Shown here one piece after another: positions 7,784 through 15,353 of a stretch of 64,000 nt of DNA; position 1 is the first letter of the stretch, and every line of letters begins with the position of its first letter. The position numbers were made by a program, and so were the translations under genes. Location: assembly GCF_019209835.1 (NCBI RefSeq), contig NZ_JAHUTS010000015.1, forward strand, positions 1 to 64,000. The letters run 5' to 3'. The stretch comes from Enterovibrio paralichthyis (GTDB taxonomy: Bacteria > Pseudomonadota > Gammaproteobacteria > Enterobacterales > Vibrionaceae). The notes under the pieces were generated by a model. The model ran no database searches, was not told the DNA's origin, and saw only the letters and a program-made list of their open reading frames with translations.

Positions 7784-9247
7784 ATGGAAGCTAAATCCAA
7801 GTCCGAAACCCGAAAATATAACTTTGCCTACATCGTGAGAATTTGCTGCATCGCCGCTCTGGGTGGGATATTGCTGGGCTATGACACGGCCGTAATATCT
7901 GGAGCAATTGGCCCAATCCGGGACTATTTTGCACTCACTCCAGCCCAAACTGGCTGGGCTGTGTCCAGTGTAGTTTTGGGTAGTATTCTCGGCGCCGTTG
8001 GTGCCGGATGGGTCTCTCTCAAATACGGCCGACGCAACACCCTCTTTATCGCTGCCATCCTTTTCATCATCTCCGCCATCGGCTCTGCCCTCGCCACGAC
8101 CTTCACCTTCTACACAGTTCTTCGTATCGTTGGCGGTGTCGCCGTCGGTCTGGCCTGTGTGGTTTCACCCATGTACATGTCTGAAGTCGCCCCGAAAGAC
8201 TACCGTGGACGCGCGGTCAGTATGTTTCAGCAATCTGCTGTTATTGGCCAAACGGGTGTGTTCTACGTCAACTACCTGATTGCAAAAGGCATGTCTGAGA
8301 CTTGGCTGGTGGACATGGGCTGGCGTTGGATGCTGGGTTCGGAAGTGATTCCGGCGGCACTGTTTGCAGCCTTACTGTTCCTTATTCCCGAATCACCACG
8401 CTGGCTGGTGCTGAAAGGCAAAGTGGCGCAAGCGAAAGACACCTTGGCCCGTATCTCAAATCCTGCCCACGCTGATAAAGTGATTCAGGAAATTCAGGAC
8501 TCCCTCAAAGAAGCCCGTGGTGTGAAGAAAAACCAGGTCAGCCTGCGCTCCCCGCTACTGTTTGCGATTTTGGTTATCGGTACCTTCGTGGCAGCCGCCC
8601 AGCAACTGACCGGTATCAACGTCATCATGTACTACACACCGGAAATCCTGAAACCTATCACGGGCTCAACTGAAAACGCTCTGTTCCAGACTACGTTTGT
8701 CGGTATTGTCTTTATCGCCGGTAACGCGATGGGTATGTACCTGATTGACAAAGTTGGCCGCCTGCCGCTGATGAAGTGGGGTACCCTGGGCTGTGCATTT
8801 GGCATGTTCATTGTTGGCTACGTGCTGTACCAACAAACCGAAGGCTACGCTGCACTGTTTGCCCTGTGTCTGTATGTGGTTTCCTACGCGGTATCCTGGG
8901 GCTGCGCATGCTGGACGATGATTTCCGAAATCTTCCCGAACAGCATCCGCTCAAGGGCGATGGCCATTGCCGTCGGCGCCCAATGGTTCACCGGCTTCAT
9001 CGTGACCCAGTCCTTCCCAATGCTGAATGAAAACCCTTACCTGAAAGAGCAATTCAACGGTGCCTTCAGTTTCTGGCTGTTCGCGATACTGTCCATCATC
9101 TGTATGTACATCGTCGTGAAATATGTCCCTGAAACGAAGGGGGTCAGCCTGGAGAAAATGGAAGCCGCAATGGCGAAAAAACTGGGTAAAGAAGCGCCCC
9201 AAGAGCAACCTGAGCAACCTGAGCAACCTGAGCAAGCAACGGTTTAA
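7784..9247 (+). CDS. MFS sugar porter, probable myo-inositol/H+ symporter
   Basis: Inner-membrane carrier of 487 residues with the 12-helix pattern of the major facilitator sugar porter family. Family signatures present: GGILLGYDTAVISGA in helix 1, the KYGRRN loop between helices 2 and 3, PESPRWLV before the central loop, QQLTGINVIMYY in helix 7 and VPETKGVSLE at the end of helix 12. ATG at 7784 has AAAGGA upstream. Location and shared palindromes suggest inositol as substrate (IolT-like); xylose or another sugar cannot be excluded. The tail has three 9-base tandem repeats (9206-9235) that encode a Pro-Glu-Gln run. Confidence 0.82.
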   Translation: MEAKSKSETRKYNFAYIVRICCIAALGGILLGYDTAVISGAIGPIRDYFALTPAQTGWAVSSVVLGSILGAVGAGWVSLKYGRRNTLFIAAILFIISAIGSALATTFTFYTVLRIVGGVAVGLACVVSPMYMSEVAPKDYRGRAVSMFQQSAVIGQTGVFYVNYLIAKGMSETWLVDMGWRWMLGSEVIPAALFAALLFLIPESPRWLVLKGKVAQAKDTLARISNPAHADKVIQEIQDSLKEARGVKKNQVSLRSPLLFAILVIGTFVAAAQQLTGINVIMYYTPEILKPITGSTENALFQTTFVGIVFIAGNAMGMYLIDKVGRLPLMKWGTLGCAFGMFIVGYVLYQQTEGYAALFALCLYVVSYAVSWGCACWTMISEIFPNSIRSRAMAIAVGAQWFTGFIVTQSFPMLNENPYLKEQFNGAFSFWLFAILSIICMYIVVKYVPETKGVSLEKMEAAMAKKLGKEAPQEQPEQPEQPEQATV

Positions 9248-9265
9248 TAGCTGCTTCCCATAAAA

Positions 9266-9299
9266 GACAAAGGCCGCTGAGTCATCAGCGGCCTTTGTC
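9266..9299 (+). terminator. terminator of the sugar porter gene
   Basis: Perfect 15-bp stem (9266-9280 / 9285-9299) around a GTCA loop, with a short T run inside the 3' arm. It contains the GGCCGCTGA / TCAGCGGCC core that is reused in other terminators of this genome (29240, 29790). Confidence 0.75.
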
Positions 9300-9333
9300 A
9301 TCTCTCATCGTTTCGGATCTTGGTCGACAAATC

Positions 9334-9377
9334 TTGAAAAATCCCGCATCAGTAAATGTCTGGCTGATGCGGGATTT
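9334..9377 (-). terminator. terminator of the permease/acyl-CoA ligase operon
   Basis: Perfect 14-bp stem (AAATCCCGCATCAG at 9339-9352, its complement at 9364-9377), 11-base loop, then TTTTTC on the minus strand just past the ligase stop at 9391. Confidence 0.85.
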
Positions 9378-9390
9378 GAACTTTCGCGGA

Positions 9391-11013
9391 TTAATTCACC
9401 TGCTGGCGCAGGATGTATTTCTGCACTTTGCCGGTGGAGGTTTTCGGCAGTGCGGTGAAGATAAATTTCTTCGGCACCTTAAAGTGCGCCATCTGGCTGC
9501 GGCAAAACGCGACTAGGTCGTCCTGGGTCAGGTACTTCTCTTCCTTAACCTTCACGAAAGCACACGGCACTTCGCCCCACTTTTCATCGCTCATCGCAAT
9601 GACGGCCACTTCTTCAATATCTGGGTGACGGTAAAGCACGTCTTCAATTTCGATACTGGAGATGTTTTCGCCGCCGGAGATGATGATGTCTTTTGAGCGG
9701 TCTTTGATTTCGATGTAGTTGTCTTCATGCCATACCGCCAGATCGCCGGTGTGGAACCAGCCCTCTGCCAATGCTTCATCTGTGGTGGACGGGTTCTTGA
9801 GATACCCTTTCATCACAATGTTGCCACGCAGGAAGATCTCACCCAGTTCCGTGCCGTTTTTAGCGACAGGTTTCATGGTTACCGGATTGGCGACCATCAG
9901 CTCACCCTGCATCGGCGCTCGCACACCCTGACGGGCTTTCATCCGGGCACGCTCCTGGTTATTGAGGCCATCCCAGCTGCGCTGCCAGTCACACACCACA
10001 CATGGACCGAAGGTTTCGGTCAAGCCGTAAACGTGGGTCACTTCAATACCCAGTGCTTCCATACCTTCAATCACTGACGCTGGCGGCGCGGCACCGGCGG
10101 TCATTGCCTTTATTTGGTGGTCGATACCCGCTTTCAGGCTGGCATCGGCGTTGTTCATCATGTTCAGCACGATGGGCGCTGCACAGAAGTGGCTGACCTT
10201 GTTCTCGCGGATAGAGTCGAAAATCGCATCTGCGCGAACATGGCGAAGGCAGACACTCACGCCCGCCGCCGCCGCGATTGTCCACGGGAAACACCAGCCA
10301 TTGCAGTGGAACATCGGCAAGGTCCAGAGGTAAACCGGATGTGAGCCCATATCCCACGACATGATGTTGCTGACCGCATTCAGGTATGCGCCGCGGTGGT
10401 GATACACCACGCCTTTCGGGTTGCCAGTGGTGCCTGACGTGTAGTTGAGGGAAATCGCCTGCCACTCATCACTCGGAGGCCAGTATTGGTAATCTGGGTC
10501 ACCGTCGAGAATAAACTCTTCATAGGTCAGTTCGCTGATCAGGCTGCCTTCACCAAACAGAGGATCGTCAATGGCAATTACCAGCGGGCGGTGGGCGATC
10601 ATCTTGAGCGCTTTGCGCACGACATCCGAAAACTCTTTGTCGACGATAACGACCTTGCTTTCTGCGTGCTGGAACATAAACGCAATCGCATCCGCATCAA
10701 GGCGGGTATTGATGGTGTTCAGGACAGCGCCACACATGGGCACGCCAAAATGCATCTCAAACACTTCCGGCAGGTTCGGTGCCACGACTGAAACCGTGTC
10801 ACCTTCACCAATCCCCTGCTTTTGCAGTGCAGAAGCAAGGCGGCGGCAACGCTCTTCCGTTTCACGCCAGGTTTTATGGATACTACCGTGCACGGTCGCC
10901 GTGTAGTCAGGGTAGACACTGGCCGCCCTTTCCAGAAAACTCAGTGGGCTCAGGCTTTCATAATTGGCAGGGGTCTTCTCCAGACCGATTTCGTAAATGT
11001 TGTGTTTGTTCAT
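9391..11013 (-). CDS. acyl-CoA synthetase (AMP-forming), AlkK/DmdB-like
   Basis: Predicted to activate a carboxylic acid with ATP and CoA through an acyl-adenylate. At 540 residues it shows the ANL-superfamily cores in order: NYTSGTTGNPKGV (ATP-binding loop), THVYGLTETFGP, GWFHTGDLA with the ribose-binding Asp, DRSKDIIISGGENIS (hinge) and the C-terminal Lys in KTSTGKVQK. The start MNKHNIYEIGLEKTPANY and overall length resemble ligases of medium-chain acids and methylmercaptopropionate (DmdB). The true substrate is unknown. It follows the permease by 53 bases and must share its sigma-54 promoter, so the imported acid is the likely substrate. ATG at 11013 has GGAAGG upstream. Confidence 0.85.
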   Translation of the reverse strand: MNKHNIYEIGLEKTPANYESLSPLSFLERAASVYPDYTATVHGSIHKTWRETEERCRRLASALQKQGIGEGDTVSVVAPNLPEVFEMHFGVPMCGAVLNTINTRLDADAIAFMFQHAESKVVIVDKEFSDVVRKALKMIAHRPLVIAIDDPLFGEGSLISELTYEEFILDGDPDYQYWPPSDEWQAISLNYTSGTTGNPKGVVYHHRGAYLNAVSNIMSWDMGSHPVYLWTLPMFHCNGWCFPWTIAAAAGVSVCLRHVRADAIFDSIRENKVSHFCAAPIVLNMMNNADASLKAGIDHQIKAMTAGAAPPASVIEGMEALGIEVTHVYGLTETFGPCVVCDWQRSWDGLNNQERARMKARQGVRAPMQGELMVANPVTMKPVAKNGTELGEIFLRGNIVMKGYLKNPSTTDEALAEGWFHTGDLAVWHEDNYIEIKDRSKDIIISGGENISSIEIEDVLYRHPDIEEVAVIAMSDEKWGEVPCAFVKVKEEKYLTQDDLVAFCRSQMAHFKVPKKFIFTALPKTSTGKVQKYILRQQVN

Positions 11014-11028
11014 TGCGATCCTTCCTTA

Positions 11029-11050
11029 TTGCCCGGCATTCACCGGGCAA
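11029..11050 (-). other. RNA hairpin between permease and ligase genes
   Basis: 8-bp perfect stem TTGCCCGG / CCGGGCAA with a 6-base loop inside the 53-base gap. No U run follows, so it is more likely to protect or separate the mRNA segments than to terminate. Confidence 0.45.
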
Positions 11051-11066
11051 AACATTCCCAAGTTAA

Positions 11067-12437
11067 TCAGCTTTCAACCACTTCAATCGGTTCTTCTTCC
11101 GCTTTCTCTTCAGCGCCTTTTCTGCGCCATTCGATCAGGAAGTAGAGTGCGATACCTGCCAGCAAGCCATAGCCTGCGCCATAGACCGCCAGTACCACGC
11201 CCATGGTGCCCGCTACACCCATTTGGGTAGCGTTGCGCACTTGCTCAACACCGACAGAGATACACAGGTAGCCGGTGATAAGCAGGGTGATAGACAGGGC
11301 GATAGGCAGAACGGGCTTGAACAGCGTGATGAGCGGCAGAGCGAACAGGGCGATGAAGCCGACAATCCAGAACACGCCTGCACCGCTGTAGATGCTGTCC
11401 ATGGCGCTGCGTCCGTGGCGGTAACGTTCGGCAATGGTCGCCATGGCGCCCGTGAACAAGGGGCCTGCCAGACCTGGGTACGGTGCAAAGAAGGAATGGA
11501 TAAGGTTGCGCAGCGCAGTCACCAGGTGAACACGGTCAACGTTAACGTCGATATGCTCGTCAGGGCGCAGGTGGTCGACGCGATCCAGCAAGCTCTTGCC
11601 GACAATGATGTCACCAAAAGCAATCACATAGGCGATCAACGCAGTCGGCAACGCCAGCCAGAGCATTTCCAGTGTTGGCAGCCCGACGGTAAACGGCAGG
11701 TAATCAATCATTTTGCCAAACGCTGGGGTAGAAAAACCAAATTCAATATTGGGAAGTGGGTATTCGCTGACCATCCAGCCCACTGCCATCGCAACCAGTG
11801 TGCCCGGCACCATGCCATATCCTGCAATCACTTTTGCCCATTTGTGGTTGTCGACATAATCACGGAAGTTCAGGGAGAACAGCACGTAAGCGGTGACCAG
11901 GAAACCAATAACGAGGGAGATGGGCGTGGAAGCCAAACGCCCGCCTTCACTGATTTCACCGGTCAGTGCTGCAATACCCGCCCCCATCAGGATGCCTGCT
12001 TTGATGGAGTCAGGGAATAAGTCCACCAGCTTACTGCCAAGGCGGGTAATACCCAGAATAAAGAAGATGGCAGTGACAAGAAGCTGCAGCCCAACCAAAG
12101 CGCGGATGGCTTCAGGGCCAGGTTCAAAGTTGCCCAGGAAGAGCAGCACGACGGGGATTGCTGGGGTTATCCAACCCGGCACCATGGGCACGCCAAGCAG
12201 GTTTGGCAGCATAAAGCCGATGCCACACACGACCACATAAGCAAGCGCGACGTCGTAAGGCAGGCCGAGGTATTTTTCCAGTAAAGGGATCATCGCCATG
12301 CCGACCACAAACATGATCATGCCCTGGATGGTTTCCGCCATTTCCCAGCGGTAGTGAATAAACGGTAAACGGATCTTAAACGGCCCAGCCGGCCAGTAAG
12401 GTTGCTCCATTCCATGAGAGCGTTTGATGACTGACAT
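11067..12437 (-). CDS. SLC23-type (NCS2-like) membrane permease
   Basis: A 456-residue integral membrane protein with 12-14 hydrophobic segments and the UraA/SLC23 layout, ending in an acidic tail (EEKAEEEPIEVVES). Segments such as PGWITPAIPV near residue 95 and the IIVGKSLLDRV region are characteristic of a less studied branch related to xanthine/uracil permeases. Known members carry nucleobases, but pairing with an acyl-CoA ligase points to an organic acid here; that is inference. It is the first gene behind a sigma-54 promoter at 12484-12500, with GGAG before ATG at 12437. Confidence 0.75.
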   Translation of the reverse strand: MSVIKRSHGMEQPYWPAGPFKIRLPFIHYRWEMAETIQGMIMFVVGMAMIPLLEKYLGLPYDVALAYVVVCGIGFMLPNLLGVPMVPGWITPAIPVVLLFLGNFEPGPEAIRALVGLQLLVTAIFFILGITRLGSKLVDLFPDSIKAGILMGAGIAALTGEISEGGRLASTPISLVIGFLVTAYVLFSLNFRDYVDNHKWAKVIAGYGMVPGTLVAMAVGWMVSEYPLPNIEFGFSTPAFGKMIDYLPFTVGLPTLEMLWLALPTALIAYVIAFGDIIVGKSLLDRVDHLRPDEHIDVNVDRVHLVTALRNLIHSFFAPYPGLAGPLFTGAMATIAERYRHGRSAMDSIYSGAGVFWIVGFIALFALPLITLFKPVLPIALSITLLITGYLCISVGVEQVRNATQMGVAGTMGVVLAVYGAGYGLLAGIALYFLIEWRRKGAEEKAEEEPIEVVES

Positions 12438-12483
12438 GCTTACTCCTGTTTATTGGTAGGGTTGTGTTCTTTGCCTCTACCAG

Positions 12484-12500
12484 AGCAATGCCAGTGCCAA
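12484..12500 (-). promoter_or_regulatory. sigma-54 promoter of the permease/ligase operon
   Basis: On the minus strand TTGGCAC-N5-TTGCT (TGGCAC at 12499-12494, TTGCT at 12488-12484) fits the -24/-12 consensus TGGCAC-N5-TTGCW exactly, including spacing. The start site would be near 12473, giving a leader of about 35 bases. An NtrC-type activator is encoded 1.6 kb upstream, as sigma-54 requires. Confidence 0.85.
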
Positions 12501-12652
12501 TGTTAATTTCTTGTAGCACCAAGATGACAATTTGGCTAATTCGCGAAAAATGGCATGTTTAATATTCCCATTACACACCTTGATTTAAAAGACAAAAACG
12601 AATAACCGGCCGTTTTAAATTCAACCCCTCCGACCAGTCAAAAATGTTAATA

Positions 12653-12667
12653 GATGGTAATACCATC
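12653..12667. promoter_or_regulatory. candidate upstream activator site
   Basis: Perfect odd palindrome GATGGTAATACCATC, about 165 bases upstream of the sigma-54 promoter, a normal distance for an enhancer-binding protein. The NtrC-type regulator nearby is the obvious candidate. The TGGT...ACCA core also resembles FadR-type GntR operators, but no such regulator is in the neighbourhood. Confidence 0.45.
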
Positions 12668-12674
12668 AGGTGTA

Positions 12675-12750
12675 CGGTTAAGCGCGAAGATGAGCGGTTG
12701 AGCGCTTTCCGCTCAAAGGTTTGAGCGCTATGCGCTCGGTGCGCTCAACC
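12675..12750. repeat. cluster of GAGCGC/GCGCTC repeats
   Basis: About 75 bases with repeated short units: GGTTGAGCGC (12696-12705), GGTTTGAGCGC (12719-12728) and the inverted GCGCTCAACC (12741-12750), plus several shorter GAGCG/CGCTC copies. Outer arms can pair into a hairpin. It lies directly past the stop of the binding-protein gene, so it could be an mRNA 3' structure or part of the enhancer region. Confidence 0.6.
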
Positions 12751-12756
12751 TGTTTT

Positions 12757-13992
12757 TCAAGGGGTGGCAGGTGTTGATGAGATGGCAGGCGGATAAATCT
12801 TCCACTCGCCAAGCATGCGCGTCGCTGGCCAGAATCCATCAGTTTTCACCGTTGTGCCCACCGCGTGATATTGCATGATTTTGTGGGTTTCTGGGTCGAT
12901 GTATGAGCGGAATCCCTCCGGGTCTTCCGGCAGAGCGACTTCAAGGCCAGGGATGGCGTCACGCATTCCCGTCAGGGTTTTCTGTGGGGATTGTTGCCAG
13001 GCCGTGTCGAGCACACGGATCACCGTGTAAGCATCCTGCGCAATAAAGGTGGGAAAACGCTGGGTTTTGCTGAAAAACGCGCTGACATAGCGCTGGTTCC
13101 GGGAAGTTTCAGGCCAGTTAACATGGGAGCGGCCAGACAATACCAGCCCTTCCGGTAAGGTATCCCCCAGACGGGAAAGGACGAAGTATCCACCGCCGGT
13201 ATCAAAGTTCACAAAGTGGGTTTTCTCCAACAATCCGGCGTTGGCTGCCTGCTCCAGAAAACTGACCAAATCCCGCGTCCAGTGACCGCTGACCAGCACA
13301 TCTGGCGGGTCTTCCAACAACGCTTTAATGTAAAGGTGATAGTCGGTTTCACCCAGCAAGCTGTAAAGCTCATCCTTAACCCGGTACTCCACCTTGTGGC
13401 GTTTAAGGCTCGCCATCATGGTCTGCCAGATCTGGTGGCCGTATTCGTAGTCGGGCCCAATGTAGGAAACCGTCTCCCATCCCTCTGACTGCTTTAAATC
13501 ACGCAGATAACGCGCACCCGCATCGCTGGACTGGGAGGCGTCATTATTGAGGTGAAAATACCAGGGATGGCGCTCCCCTTCGGTTAACCGCGCTGAACTG
13601 TGCCCTGCCCCCAGAAAGAGCCGCTGGTGTTTTAGGGCAAGCTGGGACACCTCAAGGGCGATATTGGAATTGACCACACCACACAGCACTTCGACCCCAC
13701 GGTCGATAAAATCCTGCGCGATTTCCTTGGAACGGAACTGTTTGCCCATGGTATCGGCCACATACACCCGCATCTTTGGCGACAGCGGCTCTGCCTCTAA
13801 TTCTTCGAGTGCCAGCTCCAACGCCACAACCGCATCGTTGCCCCAAAGGGCAGAAGGCCCTGTCAGCGGATACATACAGCCCACCTCAAAGTCTGCGTCC
13901 CGTTCACTCGCCCCAAGCACGATATCTGCCCGGCTTATGCTGCTAAATAGCAATACGCCGATAGCCAGAACATGGGAATTCCAGGGTTTCAT
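12757..13992 (-). CDS. periplasmic binding protein (LivJ/AmiC-like) tied to a two-component system
   Basis: A 411-residue exported protein: signal peptide of about 22 residues (hydrophobic core AIGVLLF, cleavage near SRA|D), then a type I periplasmic binding domain (Peripla_BP_6) starting with MYPLTGPSALWGNDA, the usual ligand-binding loop of amide and branched-chain amino acid binders. There is no ABC permease or ATPase nearby. Its start overlaps the activator gene stop as ATGA. The setting suggests that it presents a ligand to the histidine kinase and does not feed an importer; this is inference. The ligand could be the acid carried by the adjacent permease. Confidence 0.8.
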   Translation of the reverse strand: MKPWNSHVLAIGVLLFSSISRADIVLGASERDADFEVGCMYPLTGPSALWGNDAVVALELALEELEAEPLSPKMRVYVADTMGKQFRSKEIAQDFIDRGVEVLCGVVNSNIALEVSQLALKHQRLFLGAGHSSARLTEGERHPWYFHLNNDASQSSDAGARYLRDLKQSEGWETVSYIGPDYEYGHQIWQTMMASLKRHKVEYRVKDELYSLLGETDYHLYIKALLEDPPDVLVSGHWTRDLVSFLEQAANAGLLEKTHFVNFDTGGGYFVLSRLGDTLPEGLVLSGRSHVNWPETSRNQRYVSAFFSKTQRFPTFIAQDAYTVIRVLDTAWQQSPQKTLTGMRDAIPGLEVALPEDPEGFRSYIDPETHKIMQYHAVGTTVKTDGFWPATRMLGEWKIYPPAISSTPATP

Positions 13993-15353
13993 GCTTCAAT
14001 GCCCAGCTTCTGCAAGCGCCGTTTCAGCGCATGGCGGGAAATGTTCAGCAGTTTGGCGGCATTGCCTTTGTGCCCACCGCTTTCACGTAGCGCCCCCAGA
14101 ATAATGCGTTTTTCCTCGCTGGCGAGTTGGGCGGAAATATCATCGGAAAGAGGCAGTTCCGGTTCAGCATCATCATAGCTTTTAGCCGTTGCCTGATCGG
14201 CAAGCACTTCTGCAGGCAAATATTCGGGCAAAATGTCATGCCCGGCATAGAGGACAGATAGCCGCTCAACCAGGTTTTTCAGCTCCCGGATATTGCCCGG
14301 CCATGAATAGGCCTGCAGCAACGCAAGTGCTTGCGGCGTGAAAGCAATGGGCGCAGATGCTGCCGTGTACTGGCGGGAGAAATGCGTAAGAAGCAGTGGA
14401 ATATCCGCAGCCCGCTCGGCCAGTGCTGGCAATGTCATTGGCATCACATTCAGGCGATAGTAAAGATCGGCGCGGAATCGCCCTTCATCCACCGCTTGGG
14501 AAAGTTGACGGTTTGTCGCAGCAATCACGCGGACATTGGCCTGTTTTTCAAGAGTCGAACCCACCGCGCGGTAACGCTGGCTTTCGAGAAAAGAGAGCAA
14601 CTTGGCTTGCAGAGGCAGTGTCAGTTCACCCACCTCATCCAAAAACAGGGTGCCGCCATCGGCCACTTCAATCAGCCCTGCGCGGGATTTGTTCGCCCCG
14701 GTATAAGCGCCCTTTTCCACCCCAAAAAGCTCAGATTCCAACAGGCTTTCCGGCAGCGCCGCGCAGTTCACTTCCACAAATGCCTTATCCGCCAGCGCGC
14801 TGAGGCGATGAATTTCCGCAGCCGCGGCGGTTTTACCTGTGCCCGACTCACCCAGCAACAACACGGTTTTGGCCGGGCTTTTGGCAATCAGTGCCAGGTC
14901 TTTTACCAGCTTGGCCATCACCGGTGTTTCGCCAATCAAACCTTCCGGTTCGCCGGTTGTTGCACGCAGGTGTTTGGCAAGCTGGGATTTCAGTGCCTTG
15001 ATATCAAAAGGTTTGGTGATGAAGTCTTTCGCCCCCTGCTTCACTGCATCCACCGCAGTTTTGATATCCCCGTGGGCTGACATCATAAACACCGGGCTGT
15101 CCGGTAACATGGCAATCAAGCGTTGCAGGGGGTTGAGATCTTCACTGTCCGGCAGCCTGAGATCGAGCAAGATGGCGTTTGGCTTCAGCGACATGGCTTT
15201 GCCCAGCCCCTCTTTGGCGCTGTGGGCCACTTCAATGTGGATCGCGGGGTCGCGCAACGCGATTTGCAGCGAACGGGTCAGCGCCACTTCGTCATCAATG
15301 ATCAGCAATGACGGTAGGTTCACGTCAGGATCAGATGCGGTAGTCTGGTTCAC
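13989..15353 (-). CDS. NtrC-type sigma-54 response regulator
   Basis: A 454-residue activator. Receiver domain: acidic pocket Asp20/Asp21 and phosphoacceptor Asp64 in LLDLRLPD. AAA+ domain: Walker A GESGTGKT (168-175), sigma-54 contact loop GAYTGA (215-220, a tolerated variant of GAFTGA) and Walker B LFLDE (Asp239). A Fis-type helix-turn-helix closes the protein (AAKLLNISRHALKRRLQKLG). Its start overlaps the kinase end by 23 bases and its stop overlaps the binding-protein start, so the three genes form one coupled operon. The likely target is the sigma-54 promoter of the permease/ligase operon. Confidence 0.92.
   Translation of the reverse strand: MNQTTASDPDVNLPSLLIIDDEVALTRSLQIALRDPAIHIEVAHSAKEGLGKAMSLKPNAILLDLRLPDSEDLNPLQRLIAMLPDSPVFMMSAHGDIKTAVDAVKQGAKDFITKPFDIKALKSQLAKHLRATTGEPEGLIGETPVMAKLVKDLALIAKSPAKTVLLLGESGTGKTAAAAEIHRLSALADKAFVEVNCAALPESLLESELFGVEKGAYTGANKSRAGLIEVADGGTLFLDEVGELTLPLQAKLLSFLESQRYRAVGSTLEKQANVRVIAATNRQLSQAVDEGRFRADLYYRLNVMPMTLPALAERAADIPLLLTHFSRQYTAASAPIAFTPQALALLQAYSWPGNIRELKNLVERLSVLYAGHDILPEYLPAEVLADQATAKSYDDAEPELPLSDDISAQLASEEKRIILGALRESGGHKGNAAKLLNISRHALKRRLQKLGIEA

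Noticed and set aside
11223..12020. 265-codon plus-strand frame inside the permease gene
   Set aside because: Shadow of a membrane protein gene: it is rich in Gln, Asp and His, as expected from reversed hydrophobic codons.
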